Origin: Ipomoea triloba
Taxonomy: Eukaryota; Streptophyta; Magnoliopsida; Solanales; Convolvulaceae
NCBI RefSeq assembly: GCF_003576645.1
Contig: NC_044929.1
Coordinates: forward strand, 4,432,753 to 4,496,752
Direction: 5' to 3'
DNA: 64,000 nucleotides
Shown here: in pieces, positions 46,701 through 59,420 of the stretch
How positions within the stretch are numbered: the stretch's first letter is position 1
How the letters are laid out: the number at the start of each line of letters is the position of its first letter
Notes under the pieces: generated by a model
The model's database searches: none
What the model was told of the DNA's origin: nothing
Seen by the model: only the letters and a program-made list of their open reading frames with translations
Program-made: the position numbers and the translations under genes

Positions 46701-49700
46701 AGTAATGAGAGGCCGAAAAGGCACCTCAATCTTAAGTTTTTTTTTTTCTAATAGTAACCAGTGGCGTTTTGGGGAAAAATTATATTTTTAGAAACTTTAA
46801 GGATCCACAAAGATCATTCTTTTCTAAACTATCTTTGCCTACTTGGGCAGTAATGAGGGTCGAAAAGGCTCCTCAAACTGAAGTTTTTTTTTTTAAAAAA
46901 AGTAACCAAGGGCGTTTTGGGAAAAAAAAATATTTTTATAAACTTTAAGGATTTTCAAGTATCATTCTTTTCTAAACTTTCTTTTCCCACTTGGGCAGTT
47001 ATAAGGGGGCCGAAAAGACTTCTCAAACTTAAGTTTTTTTTTTTTAATAGAAACCAAGGGCGTTTTGGAAAAATTTTTTATTTTTATAAACTTTAATGAT
47101 CCTCAAGGCTCATTCTTTTCTAAACTTTCTTTGTTCACTTGGGCAGTAATGAGGGCCGAAAAGGCTCATCAAATTTAAGTTTTTTTTCTAATTGTAACCA
47201 AGGACGTTTTTGGTAAAAAATTTTATTTTTATAAACTTTAAGGATCCTCAAGCCTCATTGTTTTCTAAACTTTCTTTGCCCACTTGGGCAGTAATGAGGG
47301 CCGAAAAGTCTCCTCAAACTGAAGTTTTTTTTTTTTTCTAAAAGTAACCAAGGGCGTGTTGGGAAAAATTTTTATGTTTATAAACTTTAAGGATTCTCAA
47401 GGATCATTCTTTTCTGAAGTTTCTTTGCCTACTTGGGCAGTAATGAGGGCCGAAAAGGCTCCTCAAACTGAAGTTTTTTTTTTAAAAGTAACCAAGGGCG
47501 TTTTGGGAAAAAAAAATTTATTTTTATAAACTTTAAGGATTCTCAAAGATCATTCTTTTCTAAACTTTCTTTTCTCACTTTGGCAGTTATAAGGGCCGAA
47601 AAAGCTTTTCAAACTTAAGTCTTTTTTTTTTAATAGTAACCAAGGGCGTTTTGGGAAAAATTTTTATTTTTATAAACTTTTAAGATTCTCAAGGCTCATT
47701 CTTTTCAAAGCTTTCTTTGCCCACTTGGGCAGTAATGGGAGGCCGAAAAGGCTAGTCAAACTTAAGTTTTTTTTTTTAAAAGTAACCAAGGGCCTTGGGA
47801 AAAAAAAATTATTTTTAAAAACTTTAAGGATCCTCAAGCATCATTCTATTCTAAACTTTCTTTGCCCATTTGGACAGTAATGAGAGACCGAAACGGCACC
47901 TCAATCTTAAGTTTTTTTTTTCTAATAGTAACCAGTGGCGTTTTGGGGAAAAATTATATTTTTAGAAACTTTAAGGATCCTCAAAGATCATTCTTTTCTA
48001 AACTATCTTTGCCTACTTGGGCAGTAATGAGGGCCGAAGAGTCTCCTCAAACTGAAGTTTTCTTATTAAAAAGTAACCAAGGGCGTTTTGGGAAAAAAAA
48101 TTTATTTTTATAAACATTAAGGATTCTGAAGTATCATTCTTTTCTAAACTTTCTTTTCCCACTTGGGCAGTTATAAGGGGGCCGAAAAGACTTCTCAAAC
48201 TTAAGTTTTTTTTTTAATAGAAACCAAGGGCGTTTTGGGAAAAATTTTTATTTTTATAAACTTTAATGATCCTGAAGGCTCATTCTTTTCTAAACTTTCT
48301 TTGTTCACTTGGGCAGTAATGAGGGCCGAAAAGGCTCATCAAACTTAGGTTTTTTTTCTAATTGTAACCAAGGACGTTTTTGGTATAAAATTTTATTTTT
48401 ATAAACTTTAAGGATCCTCAAGCATCATTCTTTTCTAAACTTTCTTTGCCCACTTGGGCAGTAATGAGAGGCCGAAAAGGCTCTTCAAACTTAAGTTTTT
48501 TTTTTTTGAATACTAACCAAGGCCATTTTGGTGAAAATTTTTTATTTCTATAAACTTTAAAGATTCTCAAGGATCATTCTTTTCTAAACTTTCTTTGCCT
48601 ACTTGGGCAATAATGAGGGCCGAAAAGGCTCCTCAAACTGAAGTTTTTTTTTAAAAAGGTAACCAAGGGCGTTTTGGGAAAAAAAATTTTATTTTTATAA
48701 ACTTTAAGGATTCTCAATGATCATTCTTTTCTAAACTTTCTTTTCTCACTTGGGCAGTTATAAGGGCCGAAAAGGCTTCTCAAACTTAAGTTTTTTTTTT
48801 AATAGAAACCAAGGGCGTTTTGGAGAAAAATTTTTATTTTTATAAACTTTAAGGATCTTCAAGGCTAATTCTTTTCTAAACTTTTTTTGACCACTTGGGC
48901 AGTAATGAGGGGCCGAAAAGGCTTCTCAAACTTAAGTTTTTTTTTAATAGTAACCAAAGACGTTTTTGGGAAAATTTTTATTTTTATAAACTTTAAGAAT
49001 CCTCAAGGATCATTATTTTCAAAACTTTTATTGCCCACTTGGGCAGTAATGAGGGGCCAAAAAGGTTCCTCAAACTTAAGTCTTTTTTTTAATAGTAACC
49101 AAGGACGTTTTAGGAAAAATTTTTATTTTTATAAACTTTTAAGATTCTCAAGTCTTATTATTTTCTAAACTTTCTTTACCCACTTGGGCAGTAATGAGAA
49201 GCCGAAAAGTCTCTTCAAACTTAAGTTTTTTTTTTTAATACTAACCAAGGACATTTTGGGGAAAATTTTTATTTCTATAAATTTTAAGGATCCTCAAGGC
49301 TCATTGTTTTCTAAACTTTCTTTGCCCACTTGGGCCGTAATGATGGCCGAAAAGGCTACTCAAACTTAAGTTTTTTTTAAAAGTAACCAAGAGCGTTTTG
49401 GGAAAAAAAATTTATTTTTAAAAACTTTAAGGATCCTCAAGCATCATTCTTTTCTAAACTTTCTTTGCCCACTTGGGCAGTAATGAGAGGCCGAAAAGGC
49501 TCCTCAAACTTAATTTTTCTTTAATACTAACCAAGGCCATTTTGGGAAAAATTTTTATTTTTATAAACTTTAAGGATCCTCAAGCCTCATTGTTTTCTAA
49601 ACTTTCTTTGCGCACTTGGGCAGTAATGAGGGTCGAAGAGGCTATTCAAACTTAAGTTTTTTTTTAAAAGTAACCAAGGGCGTTTTAGGAAAACAAATTT

Positions 49701-49759
49701 ATTTTTAAAAACTTTAAGGATCCTCAAGCATCATTCTTTTCTAAACTTTCTTTGCCCAC

Positions 49760-49830
49760 TTGGGCAGAAACGAGAGGCCGAAAAGGATCCTCAAGCATCA
49801 TTCTTTTCTAAACTTTATTTGCCTACTTGG
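49760..49830 (+). repeat. Truncated monomer junction at 49783-49794
   Basis: The sequence GGCCGAAAAGGATCCTCAAG passes from the hairpin region of one monomer into the start of the next through AAGGATCCTCAA. That 12-bp string fits both positions. About 75-80 bases, including the T tract and the CCAAGGGCG segment, are missing. Confidence 0.78.
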
Positions 49831-51129
49831 GCAGTAATGAGGGCCTAAAAGGCTCCTCAAACTGAAGTTTTTTATTTTAAAGTAACCAAGGGCGTTTTGG
49901 GAAAAAAAAATTATTTTTATAAACTTTAAGAATTCTCAAAGATCATTCTTTTCTAAACTTTTTTTCCCACTTGCGCAGTTATAAGGGGCCGAAAATGTTT
50001 CTCAAACTTATTTTTTTTTTTAATAGAAACCAAGGGCGTTTTTGGGAAAATTTTTATTTTTATAAACTTTAAGGATCCTCAAGGCTCATTCTTTTCTAAA
50101 CTTTCTTTGTCCACTTGGACAGTAATGTGGACCCAAAAGCCTCCTCAAACTTAAGTTTTTTTTTTTAATTGTAACCAAGGACGTTTTTGGTAAAAAAATT
50201 TATTTTTATAAACTTTAAGGATCCTCAAGTCTCATTATTTTCTAAACTTTTATTGCCCACTTGGCCAGTAATGAGGGGCAAAAAAGGTTATTCAAACTTA
50301 AGTTTTTTTTTTGAATACTATCCAAGGGCATTTTGGGGAAAAATTTTTATTTCTTTAAACTTTATGGATCCTCAAGGCTCATTGATTTCTAAATTTTCTT
50401 TGCCTACTTGGGCAGTAATCAGGGCCGAAAAGGCTCCTCGAACTTAAGTTTATTTTTTTAATAGAAACCAAAGGCGTTTTGGGAAAAAATTTTAATTTTT
50501 ATAAACTTTAAGGATTTTCAAGGCTAATTCTTTTCTAAACTTTCTTTGACCACTTGGGCAGTAACCAGGGCCGAAAAGGCACCTCAAACTTAAGTTTTTT
50601 TTTTTCTAAAAGTAACCAAGGGCGTTTTCGGAATAAAATTTTATTTCTATAAACTATAAGGATTCTCAAGGATCATTCTTTTCTAAACTTTCTTTTCCCA
50701 CTTGGGTAGTAATGAGGGCCGAAAAGGCTCCTCAAACTTAGGTTTTTTTTTTAATAGAAACCAAAGGCGTTTTGGGAAAAATTTTTAATTTTTATAAACT
50801 TTAAGGATTTTCAAGGCTAATTCTTTTCTAAACTTTCTTTGACCACTTGGGCAGTAACGAGGGCCGAAAAGGCACCTCAAACTTAAGTTTTTTTTTTTCT
50901 AATAGTAACCAAGGGCGTTTTGGGAAAAATTTTTATTTTTATAAACTTTTAAGATCCTCAAGGCTCATTCTTTTCTAAACTTTCTTTGCCCACTTGGGCA
51001 GTAATGGGAGGCCGAAAAGGCTACTCAAACTTAAGTTTTTTTTTAAAAGTAACCAACGGTGTTTTGGGAAAAAAATTTATTTTTAAAATTTTAAGGATCC
51101 TCAAACATCATTCGTTTCTAAACTTTCTT

Positions 51130-51185
51130 TGCTCACTTGGGCAGTAATAACTTTAAGGATCTTTGAATACTAACCAAGGCCATTT
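51130..51185 (+). repeat. Rearranged monomer with a 13-bp island
   Basis: After GGGCAGTAAT the sequence jumps to AACTTTAAGGATC and then immediately to TTTGAATACTAACC. Both flanking pieces are normal monomer parts but are out of order and incomplete. Two junctions within about 15 bases suggest a template-switch event or a local assembly error. Confidence 0.72.
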
Positions 51186-52514
51186 TCGTGAAAATTTTTT
51201 ATTTCTTTAAAATTTATGGATCCTCAAGGATCTTTGTTTTCTAAACTTTCTTTGCCCACTTAGGTAGTAATGAGGGCCGAAAAGGTTCCTCAAACTAAAG
51301 TTTTTTTAGTAAAGTAACCAAGGGCGTTTTGGGAAAAAAAATTTATTTTTATAAACTTTAAGGATTCTCAAGTATCATTCTTTTCTAAACTTTCTTTTCC
51401 CACTTGGACAGTTATAAGGTGGCCGAAAAGACTTCTCAAACTTAAGTTTTTTTTTTAAAATAGAAATCAAGGACGTTTTTGGGAAAATTTTTATTTTTAT
51501 AAACTTTAAGGATCGTCAAGGATCATTGTTTTCAAAACTTTTATTGCCCACTTGGGCAGTAATGAGGGCCGAAAAGGTTCCTCAAACTGAAGTCTTTTTT
51601 TTTAATAGTAACCAAGGTCGTTTTGGGAAAAATTTTTATTTTTATAAACTTTTAAGATCTTCAAGGCTCATTCTTTTCTAAACTTTCTTTGCCCACTTGG
51701 GCAGTAATGAGAAGCCGAAAAGGCTCCTCAAACTTAAGTTTTTTTTTAATACTAACCAAGGACATTTTGGGGAAAAATTTTTATTTTTATAAATTTTAAG
51801 TATCTTCAAGGCTCATTATTTTCTAAACTTTCATTGCCCACTTGGGCAGTAATGAGGGGTCGAAAAGGCTATTCAAACTTAAGTTTTTTTTTAAATTAAC
51901 CAAGGGCGTTTTGGGAAAAAAATTTATTTTTAAAATTTTAATGATCCTCAAGCATCATTCTTTTCTAAACTTTTTTACCCACTTGGGCAGTAATGAGAGG
52001 CCGAAAAGGATCCTCAAACTTAAGTTTTTTTTTCTGAATACTAACCAAGGCCATTTTGGGGAAAAAATTTTATTTCTTTAAACTTTATGGATCCTCAAGG
52101 CTCATTGTTTTCTAAACTTTCTTTGACCACTTGGGCAGTAATGAGGGCCGAAAAGGCTCCTCAAACTGAAGTTTTTTTTTCTAAAGGTAACCAAGGGCGT
52201 TTTGGGAAAAAATTTATTTTTATAAACTTTAAGGATTCTCAAGGATCATTCTTTTCTAAACATTCTTTTTCCACTTGGGCAGTTATAAGGGGCCGAAAAG
52301 GCTTCTCAAATTTAAGTTTTTTTTTTAATAGAAACCAAGGGCGTTTTGGGTAAAATTTTTATTTTTATAAACTTTAAGGATCTTCAAGGCTAATTCTTTT
52401 TTAAACTTTCTTTACCCACTTGGGCAGTAATGAGAGGCCGAAATGGCTCCTCAAACTTAAGATTTTTTTTAATACTAACCAAGGACATTTTGGGGAAAAA
52501 TTTTTATTTTTATA

Positions 52515-52602
52515 AATTTTAAGGATCCTCAAGACTCATTGTTTTTTATTTTTATAAATTTTAAGGATCCTCAAGACTCATTGTTTTCTAAACTTTCTTT
52601 GC
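52515..52602 (+). repeat. 42-bp ladder, one step
   Basis: AAGGATCCTCAAGACTCATT recurs at 52521 and 52563, a 42-base unit. The similar monomer near 55.27 kb has one copy. Confidence 0.9.
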
Positions 52603-54667
52603 CCACTTGGGCCGTAATGAGGGCCGAAAAGGCTACTCAAACTTAAGTTTTTTTTTGGTTTTAATAGTAACTAAGGACGTTTTTGGAAAAAAAATTTATT
52701 TTTAAAAACTTTAAGGATTCTCAAGCATCATTCTTTTCTAAACGTTCTTTGCCCACTTGGGCCGTAATGAGATGCCGAAAATGCTCCTCAAACTTAAGTA
52801 TTTTTTTCTAATAGTAATCAAGGGCGTTTTTGGGAAAAATTATATTTTTAAAAACTTTAAGGATCCTCAAAGATCATTCTTTTCTAAACTTTCTTTGCCT
52901 ACTTGGGCAGTAATGAGGGTCGAAAAGGGTCCTCAAACTGAAATTTTTTTTTAAAAAAAGTAACCAAGAGCGTTTTGAGAAAAAAAACTTATTTTTATAA
53001 ACTTTAAGGATTCTCATGGATCAATCTTTTCCAAACTTTCTTTTCCCACTTGGGCAGTTATGGGGGGCCGAATTGGCTTCTCAAACTTTAGTTTTTTTTT
53101 TTAATAGAAACCAAGGACGTTTTGGGAAAAAAATTTTATTTTTATAAACATTAAGGATCCTTAAGGCTCATTCTTTTCTAAACTTTCTTTGCCCACTTGG
53201 GCAGTAATGAGGGGCCGAATAGGTTCCTCAAACTTAAGTTTTTTTTTTAATTGTAACGAAGAACGTTTTTGGGAAAATATTTATTTTTATAAACTTTAAA
53301 GATCCTCAAGGCTCATTCTTTTCTAAACTTTTATTGCGCACTTGGGCAGTAATGAGGGGCCGAAAAGGCTACTCAGACTTAAGTTTTTTTTTTTTCAAAA
53401 TTAACCCAGGGCGTTTTAGAAAAAAAATTTATTTTTAAAATTTTAAGGATCCTCAAACATCAATTTTTTTTAAAATTTCTTTGCCCACTTGGGCAGTAAT
53501 GAGAGGCCGAAAAGGCTCTTCAGACTTAAGTTTTTTTTTTTAATACTAACCAAGGGCATTTTGAGGGAAAAATATTTTATTTTTATAAACTTTAAGGATT
53601 CTCAAGGCTCATTGTTTTCTAAACATTCTTTGCCCACTTGGGCAGTAATGAGGGCCGAAAAGGTTCCTCAAACTTAAGTCTTTTTTTTTAATAGTAACCA
53701 AGGTCGTTTTGGGAAAAATTTTTATTTTTATAAACTTTTAAGATCCTCAAGGCTCATTCTTTTCTAAACTTTCTTTGCCCACTTGGGCAGTAATGAGAAG
53801 CCGAAAAGGCTCCTCAAACTTAAGTTTTTTTTTTAATAGTAACCAAGGACATTTTGGGGAAAAATTTTTATTTTTATAAATTTTAAGTATCTTCAAGGCT
53901 CATTGTTATCTAAACTTTCTTAGCCCACTTGGGCCGTAACGAGGACCGAAAAGGCTACTCAAACTTAAGTTTTTTATAAAAGTAACCAAGGGCGTTTTGG
54001 GAAAAAAAGTTTATTTTTAAAAACTTTAAGGATTCTCAAACATCATTCTTTTCTAAACTTTCTTTGCCCACTTGAGCAGTAATGAGAGGCCGAAAAGACT
54101 CCTGAAACTTAAGTTTTTTTTTACTAATAGTAACCAAGGGCGTTTTGAAGAAATATTATATTTTTAGAAACTTTAAGGATCCTCAAAGATAATTCTTTTC
54201 TAAACTTTCTTTGCCTACTTGGGCAGTAATGAGGGCCGAAAAGGCTACTCAAACTTAAATTTTTTTTTAAAAGTAACCAAGGGCGTTTTGGGAAAAAAAA
54301 TTATTTTTATAAACTCTAAGGATTCTCAAGGATCATTCTTTTCTAAACTTTCTTTTCTCACTTGGGCAGTTCTGAGGGGCCGAAAAGGTTTCTCAAACTT
54401 AAGTTTTTTTTTTTAATAGAAACCAAGGTCGTTTTTGGAAAAATTTTTATTTTTATAAACTTTTAGGATCCTCAAGGCTCATTTTTTCAAAACTTTCTTT
54501 GTCCACTTGGGCAGTAATGAGGGCCGAAAAGGCTTCTCAAACTTATGTTTTTTTTTAATTATAACCAAGGGCGTTTTGGGAAAAAAAATTAATTTTTATA
54601 AACTTTAAGGATTCTCAAGGATCATTCTTTTCTAAACTTTCTTTTCTCACTTGGGCAGTTATGAGTG

Positions 54668-54805
54668 GCCGAAAAGGTTTCTCAAACTTAAGTTTTTTTT
54701 TTTAATAGGGCCGAAAAGGTTTCTCAAACTTAAGTTTTTTTTTTTAATAGAAACCAAGGGGTTTCTCAAACTTAAGTTTTTTTTTTTAATAGAAACCAAG
54801 GTCGT
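54668..54805 (+). repeat. 42-bp ladder, two steps
   Basis: GAAAAGGTTTCTCAAAC recurs with its start at 54671 and 54713, and CTCAAACTTAAG recurs at 54723 and 54765. Both steps are 42. The related monomer at about 54.37-54.43 kb has the segment once. Confidence 0.92.
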
Positions 54806-55389
54806 TTTTGGAAAAATTTTTATTTTTATAAACTTTTAGGATCCTCAAGGCTCATTCTTTTCAAAACTTTCTTTGTCCACTTGGGCAGTAATGAGGGCCG
54901 AAAAGGCTCCTCAAACTTTTTTTTTTTTTTAATTGTAACCAAGGGCGTTTTGGGAAAAAAAAATTTATTTTTATAAACTTTAAGGATTATCAAGGATCAT
55001 TCTTTTCTAAACTTTCTTTTCTCACTTGGGCAGTTATGAGAGGCCGAAAAGACTTCTCAAACTTACTTTTTATTTTAATAGAAATCAAGGACGTTTTTAA
55101 GAAAATTTTTATTTTTATAAAAACTTTAAAGATCCTCAAGGCTCATTCTTTTTTAAACTTTCTTTACCCACATGGGCAGTAATGAGAGGCCGAAATGGCG
55201 CCTCAAACTTAAGATTTTTTTTAATACTAACGAAGGACATTTTGGGGAAAAATTCTTATTTTTATAAATTTTAAGGATCCTCAAGACTCATTGTTTTCTA
55301 AACTTTCTTTGCCCACTTGGGCCGTAATGAGGGCCGAAAAGGCTCCTCAAACTTAAGTTTTTTTTAAAAGTAACCAAGGGCGTTTTGGG

Positions 55390-55800
55390 AAAAAAATTTA
55401 TTTTTATAAACTTTTAAGATCCTCAAGGCTCATTCTTTTCTAAACTTTCTTTGCCCACTTGGGCAGTGATGAGAGGCCGAAAAGGCTCCGCAAACTTAAG
55501 TTTTTTTTAAAAGTAACCAAGGGCGTTTTGGGAAAAAAATTTATTTTTATAAACTTTTAAGATCCTCAAGGCTCATTCTTTTCTAAACTTTCTTTGCCCA
55601 CTTGGGCAGTGATGAGAGGCCGAAAAGGCTCCGCAAACTTAAGTTTTTTTTAAAAGTAACCAAGGGCGTTTTGGGAAAAAAATTTATTTTTATAAACTTT
55701 TAAGATCCTCAAGGCTCATTCTTTTCTAAACTTTCTTTGCCCACTTGGGCAGTGATGAGAGGCCGAAAAGGCTCCGCAAACTTAAGTTTTTTTTAAAAGT
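55390..55800 (+). repeat. Three near-identical 143-bp units
   Basis: GGGCAGTGATGAGAGGCC recurs with GGG at 55461, 55604 and 55747, spaced exactly 143. The units share GGCTCCGCAAACTTAAG. Confidence 0.87.
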
Positions 55801-56084
55801 AACCAAGGGCGTTTTTGGGAAAAATTGTATTTATAGAAACTTTAAGGATGCTCAAAGATCATTCTTTTCTAAACTTTCTTTGTCTACTTGGGCAGTAATG
55901 AGGGCCGAAAAGGCTCCTCAAACTGAAGTTTTTTTAAAAAAAAAGTAACCAAGGGCGTTTTGGAAAAAAAAATTTATTTTTATAAACTTTAAGGATTCTA
56001 AAGGATCATTCTTTTCTAAACTTTATTTTCCCACTTGGGCAGTTATGGGGGTCAAAAAGGCTTCTCGAACTTTAGTTTTTTTTT

Positions 56085-56175
56085 TTAATAGAAACCAAGG
56101 GCGTTTTGGGGAAAAAGTTTTTTTTTTTAATAGAAACCAAGGGCGTTTTGGGGAAAAATTTTTATTTTTATAAAC
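56085..56175 (+). repeat. 42-bp ladder, one step
   Basis: AATAGAAACCAAGGGCG recurs with GGG at 56099 and 56141. The paralogue at about 62.0 kb has one copy. Confidence 0.9.
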
Positions 56176-56177
56176 TT

Positions 56178-56265
56178 TAAGGATTCTCAAGGCTCATTCT
56201 TTTCTAAACTTTCTTTGCCCAAGGATTCTCAAGGCTCATTCTTTTCTAAACTTTCTTTGCCCACT
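56178..56265 (+). repeat. 42-bp ladder, one step
   Basis: GGATTCTCAAGGCTCATTC recurs at 56181 and 56223. The paralogue at about 62.04 kb has one copy. Confidence 0.9.
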
Positions 56266-56619
56266 TGGGCAGCAATGAAGGGCCGAAAAGGCTCCTCAAA
56301 CTTAAGTTTTTTTTTTTTAATTGTAACCAAGGACGTTTTTCGGAAAGTTTTTATTTTTATAAACTTTAAGGATCCTCAAGACTCATTCTTTTCTAAACTT
56401 TCTTTGCCCACTTGGGCAGTGATGAGAGGCCGAAAAGGCTCCTCAAACTTAAGTTTCTTTTTTCTAATAGTAACCAAGGGCTTTTTGGTGAAAAATTATA
56501 TTTTTAGAAACTTTAAGGATCCTCAAGACTCATTCTTTTCTAAACTTTCTTTGCCCACTTGGGCAGTGATGAGAGGCCGAAAAGGCTCCTCAAACTTAAG
56601 TTTTTTTTTAATAGTAACC

Positions 56620-57840
56620 AATGACGTTTTGGGAAAAAAATTTTATTTTTATAAACTTTAAGAATCCTCAAGGCTCATTCTTTTCTAAACTTTGTTTGTC
56701 CATTTGGGCAATAATAAGGGGCCGAAAAGGCTCCTCAAACTTAAGTTTCTTTTTTCTAATAGTAACCAAGGGCTTTTTGGTGAAAAATTATATTTTTAGA
56801 AACTTTAAGGATCCTCAAAGATCATTCTTTTCTAAACTTTCTTTGCCTACTTGGGCAGTAATGAGGGCCGAAAAGGCTCCTCAAACTGAATTTTTTTTAA
56901 AAAAAAAGTAACCAAGGGCGTTTTGGAAAAAAAAATTATTTTTATAAACTTTAAGGATTCTCAAGGATCATTCTTTTCTCAACTTTCTTTTCCCACTTAG
57001 CAGTTATGAGGGGCCGAAAAGGCTTCTCAAACTTAAGTTTTTTGTTTAATAGTTACCATGGGTGTTTTGGTGAAAATTTTTATTTTTATAAACTTTAAGG
57101 ATCCTCATGGTTCATTCTTTTCTAAACTTTCTTTGCCACTTGCGCAGTAATGAACTAGGGGCCGAAAAGTCTACTCAAACTTAAGTTGTTTTTTAAATAG
57201 TAAGCAAGGGCGTTTTGGGGAAAATTATTATTTTTATAAACTTTAAGGATACCCAAATCTCATTCTTTTCTAAACTTTCTTTGCCCACTTGGGCAGTGAT
57301 GAGAGGCCGAAAAGGCTCCTCAAACTTAAGTTTTTTTTTCTAATAGTAACTAATGGCGTTTTGGGGAAAAATTATATTTTTAGAAACTTTAAGGATCCTC
57401 AAAGATCATTCTTTTCTAAACTTTCTTTGCCTACTTGGGTAGTAATGAGTGCCGAAAAGGCTCCTCAAACTGAAGTTTTTTTTTTTTTTAAAGTAACCAA
57501 GGGCGGTTTGGGAAAAAAAATTTATTTTTATAAACTTTAAGGATTCTCAAGGATCATTCTTTTCTAAACATTCTTTTCCCACTTGGGCAGTTATAAGGGG
57601 CCGAAAAGGTTTCTCAAACTTAAGTTTTTTTTTAATAGAAACCAATGGCGTTTTGGGAAAAAAAAATTATTTTTATAAATTTTAACGATCCTCAAGGCTC
57701 ATTGTTTTCTAAACTTTCTTTGCCCACTTGAGCCGTAATGAGGGCGAAAAAGCTATTCAAACTTAAGTTTTTTTTTTTTAAAGTAACCAAGGTCGTTTTG
57801 GGAAAAAAAAATTATTTTTAAAAACTTTAAGGATCCTCAA
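56620..57840 (+). repeat. 1.2-kb segmental duplication, copy 1
   Basis: This region shares a long series of private variants with 59.97-61.22 kb: GCAATAATAAGGGG (56711 and 60054 for ATAATAAGG), GGGCTTTTTGGTG, CCCACTTAGCAG, AATAGTTACCATGGG, ATGAACTAGGGG, GGATACCCAAATC and GGGCGAAAAAGC. The starting offset is 3343. No 42-bp steps occur in this copy. Confidence 0.82.
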
Positions 57841-58119
57841 GGCTCATTCTTTTCTAAACTTTCTTTGCCCACTTGGGCAGTAATGAGGGGTCGAAAAGGC
57901 TCCTCAAACTTAAGTTTTTATTTTTAATAGTAACCAAGGGCGTTTTGGGAAAAAAATTTATTTTTATAAACTTTAAGGATTCTCAAAGCAAATTCATTTC
58001 TAAACTTTCTTTGCCTACTTGGGCATTAATGAGGGCCGAAAAAGCTCCTCAAACTTAAGTTTTTTTTTTAAAAGTAACCAAGTGCATTTTGGATTTTTTT
58101 TTTATTTTTATAAACTTTA

Positions 58120-58410
58120 AGGATCCTCAAGGATCATTCTTTTCTAAACTTTGTTTTCCCACTTGGGCAGTTATGTGTGGCCGAAAAGGCTTCTCAAACT
58201 TAAGTTTTTTGTTTAATAGTTACCAAGGGTGTTTTGGTGAAAATTTTTATTTTTATAAACTTTAAGGATCCTCAAGGATCATTCTTTTCTAAACTTTGTT
58301 TTCCCACTTGGGCAGTTATGTGTGGCCGAAAAGGCTTCTCAAACTTAAGTTTTTTGTTTAATAGTTACCAAGGGTGTTTTGGTGAAAATTTTTATTTTTA
58401 TAAACTTTAA
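58120..58410 (+). repeat. Two near-identical 145-bp units
   Basis: GGGCAGTTATGTGTGGCC recurs with GGG at 58165 and 58310. Both units carry TTTTTTGTTTAATAGTTACC. Confidence 0.8.
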
Positions 58411-58959
58411 GGATCCTTAAGGTTCATTCTTTTCTAAACTTTGTTTGCCCACTTGCGCAGTAATTAGCTAGGGGCCGAAAAGTCTACTCAAACTTAAGTT
58501 TTTTTTTTAAATAGTAACCAAGGGAGTTTTGGGGAAAATTTTTATTTTTATAAACTTTAAGGATCTTCAAGGCTCATTCTTTTCTAAACTTTCTTTGCCT
58601 ATTTGGGCAGTAATGAGGGGCCGAAAAAGCTCCTCAAACTTAATTTTTTTTAAAGTGACCAAGGGCGTTTTGGGAAAAAAAATTTATTTTTATACTTTAA
58701 GGATCCTCAAGGTTCATTCTTTTCTAAACTTTCTTTGCCTACTTGGGCATTAATGAGGGCCGAAAAAGCTCCTCAAACTTAATTTTTTTTAAAGTGACCA
58801 AGGGCGTTTTGGGAAAAAAAATTTATTTTTATACTTTAAGGATCCTCAAGGTTCATTCTTTTCTAAACTTTCTTTGCCCACTTGGGCAGTAATGAGCTAG
58901 GGGCCGAAAAGGCTACTCAAACTTAAGTTTTTTTTTTAATAGTAACCAAGGGCGTTTTG

Positions 58960-59420
58960 GGAAAAAAAATATTATGTTTATAAACATTAAGGATCCTCAA
59001 GGCTCCTTCCTCTCTAAACGTTCATTGCCCAATTGACAGTAATGAGGGCCAAAAAGGCTAGTCAAATTTAAGTTATTTTTTAATAGTAACCATGGGCTGA
59101 TTTGGGGAAAATATTTATTTTTATAAACTTCAAGGATCCTCAAGGCTCATTCTTTTCTAAACTTTCTTTGCCCACTTGGGCAGTAATGAGGGGCCGAAAA
59201 GGCTCCTCAAACTTAAGTTTTTATTTTTCATAGTCACCACGGGCGTTTTGGGAAAAAAAATATTATGTTTATAAACATTAAGGATCCTCAAGGCTCCTTC
59301 CTCTCTAAACGTTCATTGCCCAATTGACAGTAATGAGGGCCAAAAAGGCTAGTCAAATTTAAGTTATTTTTTAATAGTAACCATGGGCTGATTTGGGGAA
59401 AATATTTATTTTTATAAACT
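58960..59420 (+). repeat. Dimeric unit repeated at ~290 bp
   Basis: A very divergent monomer (ATTATGTTTATAAACATTAA, CCTTCCTCTCTAAACG, CCCAATTGACAG, CATGGGCTGATTTGGGG) occurs at about 58.97 and 59.26 kb. A more typical monomer lies between the two copies. Confidence 0.78.

Larger units (their letters stand above)
55800..56300 (+). repeat. Segment paralogous to 61.70-62.10 kb
   Basis: GGAAAAATTGTATTTATAG, GGATGCTCAAAG, TTTGTCTACTTGGGCAG and GGGGTCAAAAAGG occur in the same order in both places, about 5.9 kb apart. The two 42-bp steps at 56.1-56.2 kb are present only in this copy. Confidence 0.75.
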
